The translations under genes and the position numbers were made by a program. From Candidatus Cacconaster equi (GTDB lineage Bacteria > Bacteroidota > Bacteroidia > Bacteroidales > UBA932): a stretch of DNA of 46,338 nt. Positions 6,589 to 15,151 of this stretch are shown here, piece after piece (positions within the stretch are counted from its first letter, which is position 1; each line of letters begins with the position of its first letter). The notes under the pieces are model-generated. The model ran no database searches, had not been told where the DNA came from, and was given only the letters and a program-made list of their open reading frames with translations. The stretch covers positions 1 through 46,338 of the forward strand of contig JAGHSK010000034.1 of assembly GCA_018065895.1 (NCBI GenBank), given 5' to 3'.

Positions 6589-6700
6589 CAAAAATTATGT
6601 AAAGTGGAGGGAAAATATACGACAAACCAACATAACAGGGAAAAGACCGCACAGTTGAAAAATTTTAGCAAAAAATCGGATAAAATTACAATTCATTGAT

Positions 6701-6708
6701 TATATTTG
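6701..6708 (+). promoter_or_regulatory. Candidate -7 element for the MarC-family gene
   Basis: TATATTTG matches TAnnTTTG and lies 25 bp before the ATG at 6734. A good -33 element was not seen. Confidence 0.4.
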
Positions 6709-6733
6709 CCGCCCAGTTAAAATTCATAAGAAT

Positions 6734-7312
6734 ATGGGCTTGAATTTTCAAGAGATAGTAAGTGCCTTTCTGGTGTTGTTCGCCATAATAGACATCACCG
6801 GCTCCATTCCATTGATCATTTCTTTACGGGACAAAGGAAACATCATCAAGCCTTTGAAGGTGTCGGTTGTGTCCGCCGTCGTCCTGATTACTTTCCTCTT
6901 TTTGGGAGAGGGACTTCTTTCAATCTTCAGCGTTGACGTTCATTCGTTTGCGGTTGCCGGCGCAATAGTCCTTTTCGTATATGGATTCGAGATGACATTG
7001 GGCGTGGAGATTGTCAAGGACAAAGGGCCGAAGGAGGTTGCATCCATAGTACCTCTCGTCTTTCCATTGATAGCGGGCGCAGGTTCAATGACAACCCTCA
7101 TCTCCATGCGGGCTGAATATGAGATAATCAACATCATCATAGCCATTCTGATGAATACAACTTTCGTCTATTTCATCCTGAAGTATGTCGACAAGTTCGA
7201 GAAGCTCATCGGCCCTTCAGCGATATACGTGCTGCAGAAAGTGTTCGGAATCATCCTTATCGCCATCTCCGTAAAACTTTTCGCCTCCAACATCTCAACT
7301 CTGATCAACTAG
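6734..7312 (+). CDS. MarC-family integral membrane protein
   Basis: This 192-aa, very hydrophobic protein has about six transmembrane helices in the MarC/UPF0056 pattern. It starts with the typical FLVLFAIIDITGSIPLI segment (about 12-28), has a central FVYGFEMTLG helix, and carries the family PLVFPLIAGAGSMTTLI motif (about 107-123). MarC proteins are inner-membrane proteins; despite the historical name, their substrate is not established, and a direct role in antibiotic resistance is not supported. The gene appears monocistronic, divergent from tpiA and convergent with the ABC permease. Confidence 0.9.
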   Translation: MGLNFQEIVSAFLVLFAIIDITGSIPLIISLRDKGNIIKPLKVSVVSAVVLITFLFLGEGLLSIFSVDVHSFAVAGAIVLFVYGFEMTLGVEIVKDKGPKEVASIVPLVFPLIAGAGSMTTLISMRAEYEIINIIIAILMNTTFVYFILKYVDKFEKLIGPSAIYVLQKVFGIILIAISVKLFASNISTLIN

Positions 7313-7335
7313 GGCACGTCCGTCAGTCTCTGCCG

Positions 7336-8523
7336 TCATTCGTCCCGAAGCGCCTCAATCGGATTGAGTGCCGCTGCACGTCTGGCAGGCATAATTCCCG
7401 ACATAAGGCTGACGACAAAACATAATATCACACTGATCACCAGCCAATTCCAAGGTACGGTGAATCGTCCGTCCATCAACAGGGCAACGATATTTCCCGA
7501 CAGAATTCCCAGTACGATGCCGGAAACGCCTCCCGCCTGCCCTATCAGTACCGATTCTGTGAGAAACTGCCTTATAATTTCGGAATTCCTGGCACCGAGA
7601 GCCTTTCGCGTCCCTATCTCCCGTGTCCTCTCCTTGACGGATACCAGCATTATGTTCATCAATCCCACTACGGAGCCGAGAAGCGTTATGAGACCCGACA
7701 GAAAAGCCGCCACAGAGAGTTTCGATTTTATCGCTTCCAACTTTCCCTGCATCGTGTCAGCCCGCACGACCAGAAAATCCGACTCATCCGAAGGACCCAA
7801 TACTCTGATCTGACGCATCAGCTGCCTTGCCTCATCTCCAGCTTGAATTGAGCCCATTTCTTCGACCGGAACAAAACATATCTGACATTCCTTCTCATTC
7901 TCCAAAGGGACGATTACGCTGTTGTCGAGTCCCGTACCGAACATCGCGCCCTGCCTTCCAATAACTCCCACCACCCTGAAGCGCCTGCCACACACAAGAA
8001 TGTTCTCTCCGACCCCGGCTTCCGATTCGTCCCCAGAGGCATATTCATCCCTGAAAAGCTTCCTCTGAACGTTTGCGCCGATCATCGCGACCGGAGTATG
8101 CCGCAAAATATCAGATGAGGTAAGAACGCGCCCTGCCGTCACATCCGAGGACTGGGTTCCCAAATATTGCTCATCAGCAGAAATGACGGTTATTACCGGG
8201 TCCGTAACTGCACGTCCGCTTTTTATCTGGGCAATGGAAGACTTTATGGAATATACGGATGCGATCTGCGCAAAATGCTCCGACTGTCTTACGAAACTCC
8301 GGGCCTGCTTCACGCCTATCGAAGGCTTTCCCTCCATCGGTTCTAAGGAAAGAAGGTCAGTTCCCATCTTTGAGAAGCTGCCGGCAATGCTCTCCGTCAT
8401 TATGGTTATGGCCGTCTGTATTCCGACAATCGCCATTATTCCTACGGCGATAATGGCCACCGTTAAAACCGTCCGCACCTTATTTCCTTTCAGGTAGGAA
8501 ACCGCAGCCTCAAAATCAATCAT
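7336..8523 (-). CDS. MacB/FtsX-family ABC transporter permease
   Basis: This 395-aa protein has the MacB permease layout. One N-terminal TM helix (about 18-42) precedes a large periplasmic MacB_PCD domain (about 45-250), and three C-terminal TM helices form the FtsX domain. That domain carries the conserved VKERTREIGTRKALGA motif (about 296-312) and ends PARRAAALNPIEALR. Such permeases pair with a LolD/MacB-type ATPase for lipoprotein or efflux mechanotransmission. No ATPase gene is adjacent, so the partner must be elsewhere. The stop lies 23 bp from the convergent MarC gene. The 212 bp upstream hold no other gene. Substrate unknown. Confidence 0.88.
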   Translation of the reverse strand: MIDFEAAVSYLKGNKVRTVLTVAIIAVGIMAIVGIQTAITIMTESIAGSFSKMGTDLLSLEPMEGKPSIGVKQARSFVRQSEHFAQIASVYSIKSSIAQIKSGRAVTDPVITVISADEQYLGTQSSDVTAGRVLTSSDILRHTPVAMIGANVQRKLFRDEYASGDESEAGVGENILVCGRRFRVVGVIGRQGAMFGTGLDNSVIVPLENEKECQICFVPVEEMGSIQAGDEARQLMRQIRVLGPSDESDFLVVRADTMQGKLEAIKSKLSVAAFLSGLITLLGSVVGLMNIMLVSVKERTREIGTRKALGARNSEIIRQFLTESVLIGQAGGVSGIVLGILSGNIVALLMDGRFTVPWNWLVISVILCFVVSLMSGIMPARRAAALNPIEALRDE

Positions 8524-8702
8524 ATCCTGTTCCTCCCGTCATCCCGCCGTTTTGTCGTAATTGCACAAATCTATGCATCATTTTCCTCACGTTCAAGTTC
8601 CCGGGTACGGAAATACCGGAATTTAAAAAAGATTTACCCGAATTTAAAATTCATTGAAGCCCCGCATCCGTTTTATCTTTAGGAAATATCATTTCTTAAG
8701 GT

Positions 8703-8710
8703 TAACTTTG
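8703..8710 (+). promoter_or_regulatory. -7 promoter element for the rluB-era-parC-aroK operon
   Basis: TAACTTTG fits TAnnTTTG exactly and predicts a transcript start near 8716, 20 nt before the ATG at 8736. The -33 region (TTTA near 8678) is a weak match. This placement argues against the alternative TTG start at 8715. Confidence 0.6.
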
Positions 8711-8735
8711 CAGGTTGCAACATTCAACATATCAA

Positions 8736-9770
8736 ATGGAAAGAAAAGCAGGCTCAAAAGCCAATTATTCAAGGCGTTCAGACGATGGGAATCGTGGAGG
8801 ACGCAAACCGGGAGAAAAACCGCTGAGAAGCCGTCTCAAAAAGGCTTTCGAAGGCATTACCGATAGAGAACCGGCACACAGATCAACCAAACCGCGCTTT
8901 GCAGAAGACAAGAAGCCGCGCAGGGCATCACGCTTCGCTTCAGACGAAGAATCACCAAGAAAATATGGCCGCAGAGCGGACAGCCGCAGCACATATTCCA
9001 GCAGGCCGGTCAAGAAAAGGCAACCCGCGGTTACGGAAGACAAAGGTGCCGCCACCGAAGTCCGTCTCAACAAATACATCGCCAATTCAGGAGTTTGCAG
9101 CCGCCGCGAGGCTGACACATACATCCAGACAGGGCTCGTAACCGTGAACGGCAGGATTGTCACCGAACTCGGAACAAAAGTCAAGACCACGGACGACATC
9201 CGTTTCAACGGAGAGCGTCTTCACGGGGAGAAGAAAGTCTATATCCTGATGAACAAACCCAAGGATTTCGTAACGACCCTGTCCGACCCCCATGCCGAGC
9301 GTACGGTGATGGACCTCATCTCAAGTGAAAGGTGTCCGGAAAGAGTATACCCTGTCGGACGTCTCGACAAGGCCACCACAGGTGTGCTTCTTTTCACTAA
9401 CGACGGTGAACTTACCGAAAAACTCACCCATCCTTCCCACAAGGTTAAAAAAATATATCAGGTTACTCTTGACAAGCCTCTTACCCAAAATGATTTCAAT
9501 AAAATCCTGGAAGGCCTGGAGCTTGAAGACGGTCCTATTGCTGCAGATACCCTCGCATATACCAACGACGAAAAGTCGGAAGTGGGAATCGAGATACACA
9601 GCGGCCGCAACCGTATCGTCCGCCGCATCTTCGAAAGTCTTGACTACAAAGTGAAGAAATTGGACAGAGTGGTTTTCGCAGGTCTCACGAAGAAAAACGT
9701 CCGCCGAGGAGAGTGGCGTTTCCTTGAGGAATCCGAAGTCATACTCCTTAAAATGGGCGCAGGCAGATGA
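8736..9770 (+). CDS. Ribosomal RNA pseudouridine synthase, RsuA/RluB/RluE/RluF family, with basic N-terminal extension
   Basis: This 344-aa protein begins at the ATG at 8736. The first ~105 residues are a low-complexity basic region rich in Arg, Lys and Ser, a common extension in Bacteroidota members that probably binds rRNA. An S4 RNA-binding domain follows (RLNKYIANSGVCSRREAD). The catalytic domain has VYPVGRLDKATTGVLLFTNDG, where Asp211 is the expected nucleophile, and the conserved HPSHKVKKIYQV, GRNRIVRRIF and L.R..FAGL segments. RluB, which modifies 23S rRNA, is the closest likely role, but the exact uridine cannot be told. The last codon overlaps era (ATGA), so the genes are coupled. 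Confidence 0.88.
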   Translation: MERKAGSKANYSRRSDDGNRGGRKPGEKPLRSRLKKAFEGITDREPAHRSTKPRFAEDKKPRRASRFASDEESPRKYGRRADSRSTYSSRPVKKRQPAVTEDKGAATEVRLNKYIANSGVCSRREADTYIQTGLVTVNGRIVTELGTKVKTTDDIRFNGERLHGEKKVYILMNKPKDFVTTLSDPHAERTVMDLISSERCPERVYPVGRLDKATTGVLLFTNDGELTEKLTHPSHKVKKIYQVTLDKPLTQNDFNKILEGLELEDGPIAADTLAYTNDEKSEVGIEIHSGRNRIVRRIFESLDYKVKKLDRVVFAGLTKKNVRRGEWRFLEESEVILLKMGAGR

Positions 9771-10669
9771 TGGAGCAGCATCCAAAACAGCACCGTGCCG
9801 GATTCGTGAACATCATAGGCAATCCGAATGTAGGCAAATCCACGTTGATGAACGCTCTGGTGGGTGAGAATCTGTCGATTGTCACAGCCAAGGCTCAAAC
9901 CACGCGTCACCGCATAATGGGTATCGTCAACGGAGACGACTACCAGATTGTCTATTCCGACACCCCTGGCATCCTCAAGCCAAGTTATGCGCTGCAGCAG
10001 AGCATGCTTGATTTCGTGGACGTGGCAATCGGAGACGCCGACATCATTCTTTACGTCACCGACACTGTTGAGAAGAAAGACAAGAACGTCGAATATGTTC
10101 AGAAACTCAACCAGCTTGAGTGCCCGGTCATAATCGTCATAAATAAGATCGATATCAGCGACCAGCCGAAAGTTCTCTCTCTCATGCAGGAATGGCAGGA
10201 ACTCGTGCCGAAGGCCGCCATCTTCCCCGCATCGGCCAAAGAGAAGTTCAATATGGAGAATATCTTCGACAGGATCGTGGAACTTCTTCCGGTAAGTCCT
10301 CCCTGGTACGACAAGGATCAGTTCACCGACAAGAGCATGAGGTTCTTCGCCTCGGAAATCATCCGCGAGAAGATTCTTCAAAACTACGAAAAGGAGATTC
10401 CATATTGTACCGAAGTGGTGGTGGAGACATTCAAGGAAGGGGATGAAAGATACGACATCAGCGCTGTAATCAACGTTATGCGCGAATCCCAGAAGGGCAT
10501 CATTATCGGCAAGGGCGGAGCCGCTCTCAAAAAGGTAGCCACTTCTGCACGCATCGAAATGGAGGATTTCTTCCAGAAGAAAGTTTTCCTTCAAGTATTC
10601 GTGAAGGTGGAACCCGGATGGAGGGAAGACAAGAAGAAATTAAAGAAGTTCGGATATATACTTGACTAA
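9767..10669 (+). CDS. era: GTPase Era
   Basis: Era is an essential GTPase that binds the 3' end of 16S rRNA and assists 30S maturation. The 300-aa protein has G1 GNPNVGKS (18-25), G3 DTPG (65-68) and G4 NKID (126-129), then a C-terminal KH domain with GxxG as GKGG (248-251) inside IIIGKGGAALKK. Either of two consecutive ATG codons (9767 or 9770) could be used. It overlaps the pseudouridine synthase by 4 bp and precedes parC by 12 bp, placing two rRNA-maturation genes together in the operon. Confidence 0.97.
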   Translation: MMEQHPKQHRAGFVNIIGNPNVGKSTLMNALVGENLSIVTAKAQTTRHRIMGIVNGDDYQIVYSDTPGILKPSYALQQSMLDFVDVAIGDADIILYVTDTVEKKDKNVEYVQKLNQLECPVIIVINKIDISDQPKVLSLMQEWQELVPKAAIFPASAKEKFNMENIFDRIVELLPVSPPWYDKDQFTDKSMRFFASEIIREKILQNYEKEIPYCTEVVVETFKEGDERYDISAVINVMRESQKGIIIGKGGAALKKVATSARIEMEDFFQKKVFLQVFVKVEPGWREDKKKLKKFGYILD

Positions 10670-10681
10670 AAGACAACAGAT

Positions 10682-13429
10682 ATGAGCATCGACGATATCG
10701 ACGACATTGACATTCCTCTTGAAGACGAAGAAGTCCAGAGCGCTGACGACCTTGATGAAGGTGGCGAGGTGCTTGACGATGAAAACATCGACCAGGCGGA
10801 ACTTGACAAGTATGACAAACTGGTGGCCGACGGGGAGAACAAGTACAAGCTTTCCGGCATGTACAAAGACTGGTTCCTCGACTATGCCTCCTATGTCATT
10901 CTCGACCGCGCCGTACCGCAGATTGAAGATGGCCTGAAGCCTGTGCAGCGACGCATCCTCCACGCCATGAATAAAGTGGATGACGGGCACTATCACAAGG
11001 TGGCCGGAATTGTCGGTGACACTATGAAATACCATCCTCACGGAGACGCCTCCATCAAGGACGCGCTCGTAGGACTAGGGCAGAAAAACTATCTGATTGA
11101 CTGTCAGGGTAACTGGGGAAATATCTTTACAGGCGACTCGGCAGCGGCAAGCCGATATATCGAGGCGCGCCTGAGCAAGTTCGCCCTCGAGGTGGCCTTC
11201 AACAAGAAAATCACCGAGTGGACCCCGTCATACGATGGTACGAATATGGAGCCTGTGACCCTTCCGATGAAGTTCCCGCTCCTGCTCGCGCAGGGTACCG
11301 AGGGAATTGCCGTAGGCCTCGCAGTCAAAATATTGCCGCACAACTTCAACGAACTTCTTGATGCCTGCATCTGTGCGCTGAAAGAGAAGCCATTCGAAAT
11401 ATTCCCGGATTTCCCCACAGGTGGACTGATTGACTGTTCCAGATATGACCGTGGCCTGAGAGGCGGCAGGGTACGCATACGCGCCCGCATAACCAAAACG
11501 GACAAGAAGACTCTCACAATCACGGAAATCCCTTACGGACAAACCACCGAGAGCCTCATTGACTCCATAATCAAGGCTAACGACAAAGGGAAGATCAAGA
11601 TCAAGAAGATTGATGACATGTCATCCGACAGCGTTGAAATCGTCATCCAGTTGCAGAATGACATCTCTCCCGACAAGACCATCGACGCGCTTTACGCTTT
11701 CACCAATTGCGAAGTTGCGCTATCGCCTAACGCCTGCGTGATAATGGACCGCAAGCCTCATTTTATGGGAGTTGACGACATCCTCAGGTTCAACGCGTTC
11801 CATACCAAGGAGCTTTTCGACAAGGAGCTTCGCATCATTCTTGATGAACTGGAACAGGAGTGGCACTACTCTTCTCTCGAAAAGATTTTCTTCGAACAGA
11901 AGGTATATCGCATTCTGGAAAATGATGCCGCATCCTGGGAAAAACAGCTCAAGGACGTGGAAGCGGGAATGAAGCAGTTCCAGCATCTGGTGCACCGTCC
12001 CATCACCATTGAAGACATAAACAAGCTTGTGGAGAAGCCTGTACGCAAGATATCCAAATTCGACATCAAGGCGGCGGAGGATAAAATCCGCGGGCTGGAA
12101 ATCAACATAGAAGAGGTACGCAACAATCTCGAGCATCTCACCGAATTCACCATAAGGTATTTCCAGGCACTCAAGAAGAAATATGGCGCGTCATTCCCTA
12201 GAAAGACTGAAATCACCACGTTCGAGAATATCCAGGCCGAAAAGGTTGTAACCATGAACGCCAAGCTTTATGCCAACAAGGCTGACGGTTTCGTGGGAAC
12301 AGATCAGAAGAAGATTGACGGTGCGCAGTTCATCTGTGACTGCTCCGACATAGCTGAGATCATAGCGTTCCGCAAGGACGGCAAGTTTATGGTGAGCAAG
12401 GTCAAGGACAAGGCGTTCCTTGGCAAGGATCTCATTCACGTGGCTGTGTTCAACAGAAAGGACGAGCGCACGATTTACAATGCAATCTACCGTGACGGAA
12501 AGACCGGAGGCGTATATTATGCAAAGCGTTTCTCCATAACAGGCATTACCCGCGACAAGGAGTATGACCTGACCATGGGAACGGAAGGCTCCGTTGTGAT
12601 ATGGTTCACAGCCAACGGCAACGGTGAGGCTGAAGTGCTCCGGATACATTACAAGCCGCGTCCAAAGATAAAGAAACTCGTGGAAGACTTCGATTTCGCG
12701 CAGCTCGCCATCAAGGGCAGAAGCTCGCGAGGCAACGTTGTGACCAACAAGAACGTCATTTCGAAGATTTCGCTCAAGAGCAAGGGAATCTCAACCCTGT
12801 CGGGCAAGCAGATATGGTTCGATCAGGACATCAACCGTCTGACTGACACAGAGCATGGTCTCTACCTGGGAGAGTTCCTCGACGGCGAGAAAATCCTTGT
12901 GATATGCAGCAACGGCACATACTACACCACGTCGTTTGACCTCAACAACCACTACGAGGGAGACATTATGCAGATAGAGAAATTTGATGAAAACAAGACC
13001 TTCTCAGCTCTCTATTACGATGGTCAGGCAAAGGCATATTATGTGAAACGTTTCAGCTTCGAGCCGAACAACGGAATTGCCGTAAGCTTCATATCTGAGG
13101 ATTCCAAATCGAAATTCATCGCAATAAGCGAGGACAAATATCCACAGGTTCTGATAACGTTCGGAGGAAAGAACAGCGGACGCGAGGACGAAGCAATCGA
13201 TGTCGAGCAGTTTATCGCCAAAAAGACTTTCCGTGCAAAAGGAAAGAAGGTATCCACTTTCGATGTAAAGAAAGTCACTTTCATAGAGCCTCTTGAAAAG
13301 GAAGATCCGGAAGAGGAGCCTGTACCTGAAGAGGAGTCTATTCCTGAGGAGAAGGCTCTGTCGGAAGAGACCCCGCAGCCATCTCCTGAGGCAGTGTGGA
13401 CCAACCCTGAAGAACCTACTCTGTTCTGA
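10682..13429 (+). CDS. parC: DNA topoisomerase IV subunit A
   Basis: ParC is the DNA breakage-reunion subunit of topoisomerase IV, which decatenates chromosomes. The protein has 915 residues. About 50 acidic N-terminal residues precede the WHD/tower region. The active-site tyrosine is Tyr159 in SAAASRYIEARLSKFA. The quinolone-region motif is YHPHGDASIKDAL (117-129). The C-terminal beta-pinwheel shows only a degenerate GyrA-box-like segment (IKGRSSRGNVV), which favours ParC over GyrA. The last ~40 residues are a Glu/Pro-rich acidic tail. The stop overlaps the aroK start (TGATG). A gyrA paralogue would be expected elsewhere. Confidence 0.9.
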   Translation: MSIDDIDDIDIPLEDEEVQSADDLDEGGEVLDDENIDQAELDKYDKLVADGENKYKLSGMYKDWFLDYASYVILDRAVPQIEDGLKPVQRRILHAMNKVDDGHYHKVAGIVGDTMKYHPHGDASIKDALVGLGQKNYLIDCQGNWGNIFTGDSAAASRYIEARLSKFALEVAFNKKITEWTPSYDGTNMEPVTLPMKFPLLLAQGTEGIAVGLAVKILPHNFNELLDACICALKEKPFEIFPDFPTGGLIDCSRYDRGLRGGRVRIRARITKTDKKTLTITEIPYGQTTESLIDSIIKANDKGKIKIKKIDDMSSDSVEIVIQLQNDISPDKTIDALYAFTNCEVALSPNACVIMDRKPHFMGVDDILRFNAFHTKELFDKELRIILDELEQEWHYSSLEKIFFEQKVYRILENDAASWEKQLKDVEAGMKQFQHLVHRPITIEDINKLVEKPVRKISKFDIKAAEDKIRGLEINIEEVRNNLEHLTEFTIRYFQALKKKYGASFPRKTEITTFENIQAEKVVTMNAKLYANKADGFVGTDQKKIDGAQFICDCSDIAEIIAFRKDGKFMVSKVKDKAFLGKDLIHVAVFNRKDERTIYNAIYRDGKTGGVYYAKRFSITGITRDKEYDLTMGTEGSVVIWFTANGNGEAEVLRIHYKPRPKIKKLVEDFDFAQLAIKGRSSRGNVVTNKNVISKISLKSKGISTLSGKQIWFDQDINRLTDTEHGLYLGEFLDGEKILVICSNGTYYTTSFDLNNHYEGDIMQIEKFDENKTFSALYYDGQAKAYYVKRFSFEPNNGIAVSFISEDSKSKFIAISEDKYPQVLITFGGKNSGREDEAIDVEQFIAKKTFRAKGKKVSTFDVKKVTFIEPLEKEDPEEEPVPEEESIPEEKALSEETPQPSPEAVWTNPEEPTLF

Positions 13430-13941
13430 TGATTGCAGCTCTCACCGGGTTTATGGCAAGCGGCAAGACGACCTTCGGAAGGGCGGCCGCAGAGCATCTG
13501 GGGTGCAGATTCATCGATCTGGATGAGCTGATCACCGAAAGATATGGCACCATAAAGGAGATTTTCGAATCCCACGGAGAAGATTTTTTCCGTGAGATGG
13601 AGAGCCGGTGTCTGATGGATGCGCTCTCACTGGATGGCAATATCGTCCTTGCCCTCGGCGGCGGAACTGTCCTCAACCGGAAAAACTGCGAGCTTCTGCA
13701 GAAAAAGGCCGACACCATAATATGGCTTGACACATCATTCGAGATTATTTTGAGCGAATTGAAAAATGCCGACAGGCCGCTTGTCAATGGCAGGAGCCTG
13801 GATCAAATCAAAGATCTGTATGAAAAACGGAAACCACTGTACAGGCAGATTGCCGACACAGTGGTTTCGATTGATTCCTTCGACTATTCAATTGCAGTCA
13901 ACGACTTGTCTGATGCAATTGCCGGATTTCTGAAGAACTAG
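13429..13941 (+). CDS. aroK: Shikimate kinase
   Basis: AroK phosphorylates shikimate with ATP in aromatic amino acid synthesis. The 170-aa protein has the P-loop GFMASGKTT (7-15), the shikimate-binding FIDLDELI with nearby FREMESR, the conserved ALGGGTVL loop, and the lid arginine in DRPLVNG. It is the last gene of the rluB-era-parC-aroK operon, with its ATG sharing a base with the parC stop. Its stop shares CTAG with the convergent ssb stop. Another shikimate-pathway gene, aroE, is nearby but in a different transcription unit. Confidence 0.95.
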   Translation: MIAALTGFMASGKTTFGRAAAEHLGCRFIDLDELITERYGTIKEIFESHGEDFFREMESRCLMDALSLDGNIVLALGGGTVLNRKNCELLQKKADTIIWLDTSFEIILSELKNADRPLVNGRSLDQIKDLYEKRKPLYRQIADTVVSIDSFDYSIAVNDLSDAIAGFLKN

Positions 13942-14369
13942 AACGGAAGATCATCCGGGCCGTCCTCTGCAAGTTCGGCAGGGGTGATGACAGGTGTGGT
14001 TACGGGAGTCTGCTGAGGGCGTACAGTGGCAGTTGTTCCCTCACGACGGCCGAGAAGCTGGATGTTCTGAGCCTCGATTTCTGTCACATAATGTTTCTGG
14101 GCATTCTGATCTTCCCACGAACGTGTACGGATACGACCCTCCACATAAATCTGAGAGCCCTTGCGGATAAAGTTTTCTGCCAATTCAGCAAGATTGCGCC
14201 AGGCTACAATGGTGTGCCATTCTGTAACCTCCTTCTGCTCCCCGCTTCTGTCCTTGAATTTCTCGCTTGTAGCCAAGGTGATTGTAGCCACGGCTGTTCC
14301 GCTTTCCAAATGTCTGATTTCCGGATCCTTCCCTACGTTTCCGATAAGTAATACTTTGTTCAATGCCAT
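13938..14369 (-). CDS. ssb: Single-stranded DNA-binding protein
   Basis: SSB coats single-stranded DNA and recruits replication and repair proteins. The 143-aa protein starts MALNKVLLIGNVGKDPEIR, typical of the OB fold, which extends to about residue 105 with WHTIVAWRNLAELAENFIRKG and YVEGRIRTRSW. A short Thr/Pro/Gln-rich linker leads to the conserved acidic tip ending DDLPF, the interaction peptide for partner proteins. It is convergent with aroK, sharing the 4-bp CTAG that contains both stops. The 199 bp upstream hold no gene, and no clear consensus promoter was found there. Confidence 0.97.
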   Translation of the reverse strand: MALNKVLLIGNVGKDPEIRHLESGTAVATITLATSEKFKDRSGEQKEVTEWHTIVAWRNLAELAENFIRKGSQIYVEGRIRTRSWEDQNAQKHYVTEIEAQNIQLLGRREGTTATVRPQQTPVTTPVITPAELAEDGPDDLPF

Positions 14370-14568
14370 AATATATAGTGTTAATATTTGTTCTACGCTT
14401 CTACGCCAATGTAGTAATTAACGATAAAATTATAGTGATTTTTTCTATTATGCAAATATCGTGCGACAATATTCCGAGAGTATGACGTAGGCCATTGTGT
14501 CACTGCAAATTAAAATTAAAACATAGTGTACCGGCACCTGGAAGATTGCCGCACGATATGTCCGTCAA

Positions 14569-15149
14569 TTAGATGATTTTCCCGGCGGCGGCATCAAGTT
14601 TGGAAACAAGTTCTGAAATGAACGTTTCAAGTTCTATCTGTTGCGGAACCGCCATCTTACGGCGCAGCTTGGCTCTGATGTTATAGAATGTCACGTGATG
14701 CTCGTATCCGAATACCATACTGATGCAGCTTGACGAAGCGCCAAGCGCAATCAGGCTGCAGAGCAGCAGGTCACGTTCGTTGAGTTCCTTATAGCGCATA
14801 CGGAGATACGTGACCAAGCCGTTACAGTAGATGTTGGCAAGCGAAGGTATTGAATTGATGAGTGTTTTCCTGTTCTCAAGAGAATTCCGGCTTACCGAAA
14901 AGAGTTTTCTCAGTTTTTTTCCGAGGAGATCCATATTGGTGCCTCCTGTCGCAGTGGCATTCATCACCTCAATCACCATCTCGGCGAGGGCATCGATGTC
15001 ATCCTTCTGACGTCTGCTTTCGGAATAAACTTGAGTTTTAAGTTTGACGATCTGTCTGTTCAGATTTCTGCAACGATAATGCAGATATATGATTACAGAA
15101 ATGGAGCAAAAAAAAATGTAATTGTGATGGAAATGATATTTGTATTCAT
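14569..15149 (-). CDS. Small membrane-anchored LuxR-like HTH regulator, frame interrupted at a T9 run
   Basis: The uninterrupted ORF from the ATG at 14979 encodes 136 aa ending in a LuxR-like HTH (NERDLLLCSLIALGASSSCISMVFG...FYNIRAKLRRKM). The same frame stays open upstream to about 15174 through a predicted coiled coil (NRQIVKLKTQVYSESRRQKDD) and the second half of a TM helix, but has no start codon. A second frame starts at ATG 15149, two bases after the aroE stop, reads MNTNIISITITFFF and enters a run of nine T (minus strand of 15108-15116). A -1 slip or one extra T joins it to CSISVIIYLHY and the coiled coil. This gives a coherent protein of about 193 aa: TM, coiled coil, HTH. That matches the C-terminal half of Bacteroidota TPR-TM-HTH regulators. 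Sequencing error, true mutation and slippage are all possible. Confidence 0.7.
15108..15116 (-). other. Homopolymer T9 at the frame break (slippage site candidate)
   Basis: On the coding (minus) strand this is nine consecutive T. The upstream and downstream frames of the HTH regulator meet exactly here. One added T, or a -1 slip on U UUU UUU, restores a continuous protein. Confidence 0.7.
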
Positions 15150-15151
15150 AA

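Noticed and set aside
6530-6652. Extended TpiA N-terminus
   Set aside because: The extra 41 residues are unlike triose-phosphate isomerase, and the region carries the promoter candidate. MRKKIVAGNWKMN is the canonical start.
9644-10594. 316-aa minus-strand ORF opposite era
   Set aside because: Era is unambiguous on the plus strand. The antisense ORF has no domain features and arises from era codon composition.
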